From the NCBI GenBank assembly GCA_003445835.1, contig DMCI01000153.1, forward strand, positions 1 to 5,992: DNA of 5,992 bases. The letters run 5' to 3'. Position 1 is the first letter of the stretch, and each line of letters starts with the position of its first letter. Below, piece after piece: positions 1 through 4,823 of this stretch. The translations under genes and the position numbers were made by a program. Source of the stretch: Clostridiales bacterium (lineage in GTDB: Bacteria > Bacillota > Clostridia > Christensenellales > CAG-1252). Below the pieces are notes generated by a model. The model made no database searches and had not been told where the DNA came from. It saw only the letters and a program-made list of their open reading frames with translations.

Positions 1-16
1 CTCCCTAATTTGCACC

Positions 17-60
17 ACCGAAACGCGAAGCCTTTTTTTACCTCAATACTTCGTTTCGGT
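17..60. repeat. Inverted repeat spanning the EFR1 stop codon
   Basis: The arms ACCGAAACG (17-25) and CGTTTCGGT (52-60) are perfect 9-base complements. Pairing continues with AAG (28-30) against CTT (49-51) if the CG at 26-27 bulges out. The loop contains the TGA stop of the EFR1 gene and a run of A on the minus strand. As minus-strand RNA this would be a stable hairpin at the 3' end of the operon. No U-run follows the hairpin on either strand, so it is not a classical intrinsic terminator. A role in mRNA 3' stabilisation or in termination is inferred only. Confidence 0.5.
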
Positions 61-900
61 TTCAAGGAAGTATCGTTCGTAAGATTTTTTGCAATAGTTG
101 CAGATCTCCGCTTTGGAGGCGTCGGCGTTGAAGTCGTACTTTTTGTTGACCCGCATACAATTCATAATGCCGATGGTAAAAGCGTCAGTCGGACAAAGGA
201 AGGAACAGCGCATACAGCCGACGCACATTTTGCCAAAGGTAAACTTGCCGTCTTTGATCTTGATGTTGCCCACGGGACAACTTTTTTCACACTTGCCGCA
301 ATGCACGCACTTTTTTTCATCCACCTTGAAAAACCTGCCGCTGAAGCGCATCCCCGGGCGCTCCACTTTGCAAACGCCGCTGGCAAGGAGCGAGCCGAAG
401 GTCCTCTTGATAAAATGTTCTTCCCCGCGGGCGATCGTCTCCGCGTCCTTTACGACGCGTTTTTTTGCCGCAAGATACATTTTTGCGGCAAGTTCGTCCG
501 TATGACGGAAGATCATATTGTACGGCATAACGTAATGGAATTCACCCAAAACGACGTATCCCTTTTTCTTTAAGATCTTTGCCGCGGCGTGAGAAGAATT
601 GTTGTTGATACGAAGCGGTTCGCCCGAACTTTTCAAAAAGTAAACTTTGACGGATTTCTCCCTAGGCGTCCCCTTGACGGAAGGCAAGCCTTTTACGAAA
701 TCCATAACGTTGTACGGCATATTGAAGCCGTGGATCGGATAGCCGACGATCAAGGTGTCGGGCAAGGCGGAAAGGATTTCCTTCCCCGATTCGATCAAAG
801 AAAGAACGCACTCCTCCCCGAGTTCCATCAAACGATCCTTCATCCGCTCCGCGCATTTCAGCGTGTTGCCCGTCCCTGAGAAAACGCGTATTTCGATCAT
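43..900 (-). CDS. EFR1 family ferrodoxin (flavodoxin fold plus two [4Fe-4S] clusters)
   Basis: The 285-residue protein joins an N-terminal flavodoxin-like domain (residues 1 to about 165) to a C-terminal bacterial two-cluster ferredoxin domain (about 192-245). The FMN phosphate-binding loop is visible as FSGTGNT (7-13). Two complete cluster motifs follow: C198, C201, C204, C208 and C226, C229, C232, C236, each CxxCxxCxxxC. This is the layout of the EFR1 proteins common in anaerobic Clostridia, which are predicted cytoplasmic electron carriers; the physiological partner is usually unknown. There is no signal peptide or membrane segment. A further CxxC pair (267/270) lies near the C-terminus, after the clusters. 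The ATG overlaps the TGA of the upstream epimerase gene (ATGA), and a GGAGG at 908-912 lies 7 bases before it, which supports the start. The overlap suggests translational coupling and a shared redox role with the epimerase, which is inference. Family confidence is high; the specific reaction is unknown. Confidence 0.93.
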   Translation of the reverse strand: MIEIRVFSGTGNTLKCAERMKDRLMELGEECVLSLIESGKEILSALPDTLIVGYPIHGFNMPYNVMDFVKGLPSVKGTPREKSVKVYFLKSSGEPLRINNNSSHAAAKILKKKGYVVLGEFHYVMPYNMIFRHTDELAAKMYLAAKKRVVKDAETIARGEEHFIKRTFGSLLASGVCKVERPGMRFSGRFFKVDEKKCVHCGKCEKSCPVGNIKIKDGKFTFGKMCVGCMRCSFLCPTDAFTIGIMNCMRVNKKYDFNADASKAEICNYCKKSYERYFLETETKY

Positions 901-2414
901 TCGACTTCCTCCATTTGCGCCTTTCCCCGCTCGTCAAAGCGGTAAATGCGATTTTCGTCTTTTTCGTGCGTATCGTACCATACCGCGGCAATGTGTTCGT
1001 TGGTCTTTGCAAGAAGATCAAAACGCCATTCGCGGTCCGGCTCCGAACAAACGGGGCACCAATGCCCGCCTTTCAATACGGTGAAGGGGGAAGAAACGAA
1101 GGTGTGCCCTTCGGCGCAACGCCACATCACTTTGTCGTAGATCCGTCCTTTTTCAAAGCCGCCCACCAAGGCGCCGCCGCGGAACGCCGCCGCCTGCGCC
1201 GCATCCTCTTGGGTGATCTCCGAAAGAGGCTTTTTGTCGTCGTAACCGTGCGGAAGGTCGAAGCGCTTGTCGTAGGACTTGATCTCCTCGTACTTTTCAT
1301 CCTCGCAAAGAAGATGCGTTTCTTCCCATTTTTTCGACGGTTTCGCCTTTCCGTACGCGGCGAAAACGCGTGGCTCGTCCCCGTGCTTTTGCCAATACGC
1401 GGGGGCGTTGTCGTTTTTCAAAAGAGGAGCGATCACAAGCCGTTTTAACACGGGCGCGGGCATAGCGCGTCCCGCGCGATACACCTTGTGCGCATCCGAA
1501 AACCATTGCCAAAAGTCCTTGCAACTTTGACTGCGGAAGTGGAATCTTTCTTCCAGCAGATCGGAATCGGAAAACCAAAAACAATGGAAGTTTCTCGTCG
1601 CGTTCCAATCGGGATCGAAAAAGCTTTTGACCGACCCGCCGATCAACTTGAAGCCGTCGTCAAAAGTTTCGTACCCCGTTTGACGGCATCCCGCGCCGCC
1701 GCCGATGTTGTAAATACCTTGCCAAAAATCCTCTTCGCCCGTTTGCTCGGTTTGAATAAGGATGTTTTTCATCAGCGTCCCGGAATCCTTTGCCGTCACC
1801 CACTCGATGGGTACGTTCCACGGCGTGTGGAACATCAATCCGTCCGAGACGTTTGCCATCAACATATTGTCGTACAAAACGCCCGTTTGACGAAGTACGA
1901 CCCAATGAGCGAGGTCGGAATCCAAAAGATACCTTTCCGCGCGCAGTTTGCTCGTACCGTACAGATCGAAGGGAGAGGTGATCAAAGGATCGCCCACCCT
2001 GCCCCACGGGTGCTTCTCGTCGCGGTTGCCGTAAAGGGCGACGGTGGAAATATGAACGAATCTTGCGGTGTTGCCCGCGCGAACGGTCGCGTCGACCATA
2101 TTGACCGTGCCGTCGTAGTTGGTGGTCACGGCGTTTTCCGTTTGGTGATCGGCAAGAGGCGGGATCACCGCCGCCAAATGATAAACGTAAGAGGCGCCGT
2201 TTACCAAAGCGAAACAATCTTCGGCGTTGCGGACGTCGCCGTAAAGGATCTCGACGCGATCGCCGTATTGTTTTTTGACTTCTTTTGCGTGCTTAACGGA
2301 AGGCTTGTCGCGCTTGACAAGCATTCTGAGCGTGGTAACGGCGCTTATTTCCAAAAGGCTTTTTACCGTTTCTTTGCCCATATTACCGCTTGCGCCGGTA
2401 ATTGCTACGATCAT
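897..2414 (-). CDS. NAD(P)-dependent epimerase/dehydratase (extended SDR) with C-terminal zinc-finger-like extension
   Basis: The first 310 or so residues are an extended short-chain dehydrogenase/reductase. They show the dinucleotide-binding loop TGASGNMG (6-13), an acidic GD (59-60) after the third strand, HLAA (79-82), the catalytic Ser/Thr at 123-124 in HISTVALYG, and Y152-x3-K156 (YGTSK). Related proteins act on nucleotide sugars, steroids or cinnamoyl-type substrates; the substrate here cannot be told from sequence. The protein is 505 residues, well beyond the usual 300-350. The extra part (about 320-505) includes a charged linker and a segment with WRC433-x3-H437 and C453-P-V-C456, a likely treble-clef or zinc-ribbon Zn site resembling those in small 'GH-x-W...CPxC' domains. 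An AAGGAG (2420-2425) sits 5 bases before the ATG. The gene follows tetR after an intrinsic terminator and overlaps the EFR1 gene by 4 bases. The SDR call is firm; the zinc-binding call is motif-based. Confidence 0.88.
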   Translation of the reverse strand: MIVAITGASGNMGKETVKSLLEISAVTTLRMLVKRDKPSVKHAKEVKKQYGDRVEILYGDVRNAEDCFALVNGASYVYHLAAVIPPLADHQTENAVTTNYDGTVNMVDATVRAGNTARFVHISTVALYGNRDEKHPWGRVGDPLITSPFDLYGTSKLRAERYLLDSDLAHWVVLRQTGVLYDNMLMANVSDGLMFHTPWNVPIEWVTAKDSGTLMKNILIQTEQTGEEDFWQGIYNIGGGAGCRQTGYETFDDGFKLIGGSVKSFFDPDWNATRNFHCFWFSDSDLLEERFHFRSQSCKDFWQWFSDAHKVYRAGRAMPAPVLKRLVIAPLLKNDNAPAYWQKHGDEPRVFAAYGKAKPSKKWEETHLLCEDEKYEEIKSYDKRFDLPHGYDDKKPLSEITQEDAAQAAAFRGGALVGGFEKGRIYDKVMWRCAEGHTFVSSPFTVLKGGHWCPVCSEPDREWRFDLLAKTNEHIAAVWYDTHEKDENRIYRFDERGKAQMEEVE

Positions 2415-2434
2415 ACTTTCTCCTTCGTTGTATT

Positions 2435-2460
2435 AAAAAGAACGGCGGGAAGCCCCGCCG
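2435..2460 (-). terminator. Rho-independent terminator after tetR
   Basis: On the minus strand the sequence reads CGGCGGG-GCTT-CCCGCCG (2460 to 2443), a perfect 7-bp G+C-rich stem with a 4-base loop. It is followed directly by TTCTTTTT (2442-2435). It starts 6 bases after the tetR stop (TAA at 2467-2469) and ends about 10 bases before the ribosome binding site of the epimerase gene. The form is classical for an intrinsic terminator. Its position inside an apparent operon suggests that it caps a short tetR transcript, with partial read-through into the redox genes. Confidence 0.85.
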
Positions 2461-2466
2461 CCCGTC

Positions 2467-3072
2467 TTATTCGTTGCGTAAATAATTCAAAATAACTTCT
2501 ATGACCGTGCGGATCTCTTGCCGCTTGTCGGTGAGGTTATCCTGCCTGACGATGTACGCTTCGGACGCAAGCTTCTTGCAAAGCGAGAGCATGGCGTGCG
2601 TCGTCGAGTAGTAGAAAAGATCCGAATCCCAAAGTTTTTTGACGCTGCCGTCCGCAATGCCGGCTTTGTAAGCGTCGTCAAACTGCTTTTTGAAAACGTC
2701 CAAACCGTCGGAATACTGGTCAAGTTCCTTGACTTCCTCCCTGATGCAGTAGGAATCGAACTCGCTCAAGAAGCGATAATACTCCTGATGCTCGGCAAAA
2801 ATCTCAAAGAAACGATAGTAGAAACGCGAAAGTTTTTCATACCCGTTTCCGTCGCATTCGATACTGAAATACTTTTCGACCTTCTCTTGCAACTTCATCG
2901 CGCAAGCGACGATCAAACCCGTCTTTTTTGAAAAGTAACGATAAAAAGTAGCTTCACCGATACTGCAAGCGGCGGCAACGTCCTTGATCTTCACCTCGGC
3001 GATAGACGACGCGCAGAACAAGCGAATGGTACGTTCCAAAATAAAACTTCTTCTTATATCTTTAATTCCCAT
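2467..3072 (-). CDS. TetR/AcrR family transcriptional regulator
   Basis: The 201-residue protein has a typical TetR-type N-terminal DNA-binding domain. The helix-turn-helix lies at about residues 29-48 (IKDVAAACSIGEATFYRYF), with the FYRYF signature of the recognition helix followed by SKKTGL. The rest (about 60-201) is a helical, aromatic-rich ligand-binding and dimerisation domain with no recognisable ligand signature. Length matches the family (about 190-220). The start at 3072 was chosen over an in-frame ATG at 3138 because GGAGG (3080-3084) lies 7 bases upstream of it and because the 3138 ATG lies close to the promoter's -10 and has no such site. Members usually repress their own gene and adjacent ones. 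The likely targets are its own promoter and the epimerase-EFR1 genes downstream; control of the divergent rhaB is possible but unsupported. Confidence 0.93.
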   Translation of the reverse strand: MGIKDIRRSFILERTIRLFCASSIAEVKIKDVAAACSIGEATFYRYFSKKTGLIVACAMKLQEKVEKYFSIECDGNGYEKLSRFYYRFFEIFAEHQEYYRFLSEFDSYCIREEVKELDQYSDGLDVFKKQFDDAYKAGIADGSVKKLWDSDLFYYSTTHAMLSLCKKLASEAYIVRQDNLTDKRQEIRTVIEVILNYLRNE

Positions 3073-3079
3073 ATCGTTT

Positions 3080-3084
3080 CCTCC
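3080..3084 (-). promoter_or_regulatory. Ribosome binding site deciding the tetR start
   Basis: GGAGG on the minus strand is 7 bases upstream of the ATG at 3072-3070. It settles the start of the regulator at 3072 instead of the longer reading from 3138, which would add 22 residues unlike the family N-terminus. Confidence 0.85.
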
Positions 3085-3111
3085 GAAAATCGATAAATCT
3101 TCAGCTGTTGA

Positions 3112-3127
3112 ACTCTCAATTGATAGT
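3112..3127. promoter_or_regulatory. Candidate TetR operator (imperfect palindrome)
   Basis: ACTCTCAATTGATAGT is a 16-bp palindrome with a single mismatched pair (positions 3115 and 3124) around the perfect core TCAATTGA. It lies about 6-21 bases downstream of the predicted tetR transcription start. TetR proteins commonly bind 15-20 bp palindromes that overlap or follow their own promoters. The size and place fit autoregulation, but binding is inferred. Confidence 0.45.
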
Positions 3128-3139
3128 AAACCTTTCAAA

Positions 3140-3168
3140 ATTATACCTTATTTTTCGCTTTTTGTCAA
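3140..3168 (-). promoter_or_regulatory. Consensus sigma-70/sigma-A promoter for tetR
   Basis: Read on the minus strand, TTGACA (3168-3163) is followed after exactly 17 bases by TATAAT (3145-3140). Both hexamers match the housekeeping consensus perfectly. Transcription would start near 3133 and give a 5' leader of about 60 bases before the ATG at 3072. So strong a promoter in front of a regulator suggests that it is normally held down by repression, consistent with the palindrome just downstream. Confidence 0.9.
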
Positions 3169-3180
3169 TAATCGGCGAAA
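3153..3180. repeat. Inverted repeat TTTCGC-N16-GCGAAA over the tetR -35
   Basis: TTTCGC (3153-3158) and GCGAAA (3175-3180) are perfect 6-base inverted arms. They are centred on the -35 hexamer of the tetR promoter. The same hexamer recurs as an inverted pair at 3202 and 3265. It may be a regulator site; this is inferred from position and recurrence. Confidence 0.3.
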
Positions 3181-3201
3181 TATTTTTGATAGAAAATTTT
3201 A

Positions 3202-3270
3202 TTTCGCATAACGAGCGATTTTGTCGGAAAAATCCAACAGAAACGAATAAACTTCCTGCCGTATGCGAAA
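3202..3270. repeat. Widely spaced inverted repeat TTTCGCATA / TATGCGAAA
   Basis: TTTCGCATA (3202-3210) and TATGCGAAA (3262-3270) are perfect 9-base inverted arms 51 bases apart, upstream of rhaB. Each contains the TTTCGC hexamer found twice more beside the tetR promoter. They could be paired operator half-sites for a regulator of either divergent gene. No protein assignment is possible from this window. Confidence 0.4.
3222..3239. repeat. Imperfect 18-bp palindrome in the rhaB upstream region
   Basis: TGTCGGA (3222-3228) and TCCAACA (3233-3239) are 7-base inverted arms with one mismatch around AAAA. The size suits an operator for a dimeric regulator. It lies inside the larger 3202-3270 repeat, about 160 bases upstream of the predicted rhaB promoter, which is far for direct repression. 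This is a candidate only. Confidence 0.3.
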
Positions 3271-3397
3271 ACTCGCCGCCGCCACCTGAAAAAAGGGATA
3301 TCCGTCTTTTTTTACGCTCCCGAAAGCGACGGTAAAAATAATTTTCCTTTTTAAATCGGACAATCAAGTAAAATCGTTACCCTTGTTTTATGGTTTA

Positions 3398-3406
3398 TGA
3401 TATAAT
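3398..3406 (+). promoter_or_regulatory. Extended -10 promoter of rhaB
   Basis: TGATATAAT is a perfect extended -10 element (TGnTATAAT). The best -35 candidate, TTACCC at 3377-3382 with an 18-base spacer, is poor, so the TG extension probably carries recognition, perhaps with an activator as is usual for rhamnose operons. Transcription would start about 7 bases after the element, at 3412-3414. That coincides with the rhaB ATG and implies a leaderless message. Confidence 0.65.
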
Positions 3407-3413
3407 CTAAACT

Positions 3414-4823
3414 ATGAAAAATCATTTGCCCAAAACCGACAACGCAAAAACCGTCTACCTTGCCGTGGATATCGGCGCTTCTTCCGGGAGACATATCGTC
3501 AGCTGTCTTAAAGACGGCAAGCTTTTCCTAAAAGAAGTTTATCGCTTCCCCAACGGCGCAAAGCGGGTGGGCGACAGACTGTTTTGGGAAGAAGATCGCC
3601 TTTTTGCGGAGATCCTTGCGGGACTCAAAGCGGCAAAAGAAGCGGGCTTCACCCCCGATTACGTCGGCATCGACACTTGGGCGGTGGACTACGTCCTTTT
3701 GGACAAAGCGGACAAGGTGATCGGCGGCGTTTACTCCTATCGAGACGAACGCGGCGCCAACGTCAAACAAAAGGCGCACGCTGTGATGGACTTCCCCCGC
3801 CTGTACGCAAAAACGGGCATTCAATACGCCCCTTTCAACACCCTCTATCAACTTTACGACGACGTTTTGACCGGTCGCATCCGCGACGCGGAAAGCTTTT
3901 TGATGTTGCCCGACTACTTCCATTACCGTTTAACGGGCGTCAAAAAGCAAGAGTATACCAACGCCACTTCGACGGGGATGGTAAACGCCGTTACGCACGA
4001 ATGGGATAAGGAGATCCTTACCGCGTTTTCTTTGCCCGAAAAACTGTTCGGCGGCCTTTCGCAACCCGGCACCGTCGTCGGCAAATTCAAAAAGGAAGTC
4101 GCGGACGCAGTCGGTTACACGGCGACCGTCGTCCTGCCCGCCACCCACGATACGGCAAGCGCGGTGCTGGCAGCGCCCGTTTCGGACGGCGCGCCCTATC
4201 TTTCCTCCGGGACTTGGTCCCTCCTCGGCGTGACGGAAAAAGCCGCGCATACCGATAAAACGGCAATGTCGTACAACTATTCCAACGAAGGAAGCGTGGA
4301 CTTTACCTTCCGTTTTCAAAAGAACATCATCGGTTTGTGGATGATCCAACAAGTCAAGAAGGAACTCGGTGACAAATACTCCTTTGCGGAGCTTGCCGAT
4401 CTTGCAAGACTCAGCGACGAAAACCGTCGTTTGAACGTTGCCGACCCCCGCTTTCTTGCCCCGAAGAGCATGATCGCGGAGATCGAGTCCGTCCTCGGAA
4501 AACTCTCGGTCGGCGCGATGGCGCGCGTGATCTTTTTGAGCCTTGCGGACGCTTACAAGACCGCTCTTGAGGAGCTGGAAAACGCAACGGGCAAAACCTA
4601 CGATACCCTGCACGTCATCGGCGGCGGGTGTCAAAACGCCTTTTTGAACGAAATGACCGCCCTCGCTACGGGCAAGACCCTCACGGCGGGCCCCGTGGAA
4701 GCGACGGCGATAGGCAACTTGATCGCACAAATGATCGGCACGGGCGAGATCAAAGATCTCGACGTTGCAAGGAATATCATCAAACAATCATTCGACATAA
4801 CGGAGGTACAAATCAATGGATAG
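3414..4823 (+). CDS. rhaB: L-rhamnulokinase
   Basis: The enzyme phosphorylates L-rhamnulose with ATP to L-rhamnulose-1-phosphate, the second step of cytoplasmic L-rhamnose breakdown. The 469 residues match the FGGY-type sugar kinase fold and are close to the usual length of about 480-490. Visible signatures are VDIGASSGR (18-26) for phosphate binding, GIDTWAVDYVLLD (85-97), MLPDYFHYRLTG (164-175), TNATSTG (182-188), and ATHDTASAV with the probable catalytic base D246. C-terminal nucleotide-binding signatures are SSGTWSLLG (264-272), IGGGCQN (402-408) and AGPVEATAIGN (425-435). The pattern GIDTW...PVEATAIGN separates it from xylulokinase and glycerol kinase. An in-frame TAA at 3408-3410 fixes ATG 3414 as the earliest start, and there is no Shine-Dalgarno sequence before it. 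Its last 8 bases overlap rhaA, so the two are one operon. The identification is firm. Confidence 0.97.
   Translation: MKNHLPKTDNAKTVYLAVDIGASSGRHIVSCLKDGKLFLKEVYRFPNGAKRVGDRLFWEEDRLFAEILAGLKAAKEAGFTPDYVGIDTWAVDYVLLDKADKVIGGVYSYRDERGANVKQKAHAVMDFPRLYAKTGIQYAPFNTLYQLYDDVLTGRIRDAESFLMLPDYFHYRLTGVKKQEYTNATSTGMVNAVTHEWDKEILTAFSLPEKLFGGLSQPGTVVGKFKKEVADAVGYTATVVLPATHDTASAVLAAPVSDGAPYLSSGTWSLLGVTEKAAHTDKTAMSYNYSNEGSVDFTFRFQKNIIGLWMIQQVKKELGDKYSFAELADLARLSDENRRLNVADPRFLAPKSMIAEIESVLGKLSVGAMARVIFLSLADAYKTALEELENATGKTYDTLHVIGGGCQNAFLNEMTALATGKTLTAGPVEATAIGNLIAQMIGTGEIKDLDVARNIIKQSFDITEVQING
4802..4806 (+). promoter_or_regulatory. Ribosome binding site of rhaA inside rhaB
   Basis: GGAGG lies 9 bases before the rhaA ATG at 4816, within the last codons of rhaB. 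It fixes the rhaA start and gives rhaA its own translation signal, unlike rhaB, which has none. Confidence 0.8.

Larger units (their letters stand above)
3073..3413. other. Divergent intergenic regulatory region, tetR / rhaB
   Basis: This 341-base stretch is markedly more A+T-rich than its flanks and has no credible coding sequence. It contains the tetR promoter and operator candidate on the left and the rhaB promoter on the right. Between them lie inverted repeats at 3153-3180, 3202-3270 and 3222-3239. A further stem can form from CGCT (3315-3318) and AGCG (3325-3328). No tRNA, riboswitch or clear terminator was recognised here. Confidence 0.7.

Noticed and set aside
1488..2495. Open frame of 335 codons on the plus strand opposite the epimerase gene
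   Set aside because: It is antisense to a well-supported SDR gene, has no ribosome binding site that I can see, and its translation shows no domain features.
3073..3138. Longer start for the TetR gene at 3138
   Set aside because: The extra 22 residues do not resemble a TetR N-terminus, that ATG lies only a few bases from the -10 and before the strong GGAGG, and the ATG at 3072 has ideal spacing.
3271..3290. GCC-rich run before rhaB, considered as a repeat or CRISPR-like element
   Set aside because: It is a single short run (GCCGCCGCC) without repeated units or spacers.
3302..3332. CCGT...ACGG and CGCT...AGCG pairing with a T7 run, considered as a terminator
   Set aside because: The T-run is inside the structure, not after it, and no U-run follows on either strand. 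There is also no gene end nearby that would need it.
3369..3374. TAAAAT as an alternative rhaB -10 further upstream
   Set aside because: No acceptable -35 lies 16-18 bases before it, and TGATATAAT at 3398 is a much better match. It remains a weak alternative that would give rhaB a short leader.
3930..4787. Open frame of 285 codons on the minus strand opposite rhaB
   Set aside because: It is antisense to rhamnulokinase, whose motifs span the whole region; the frame is a by-product of codon bias.
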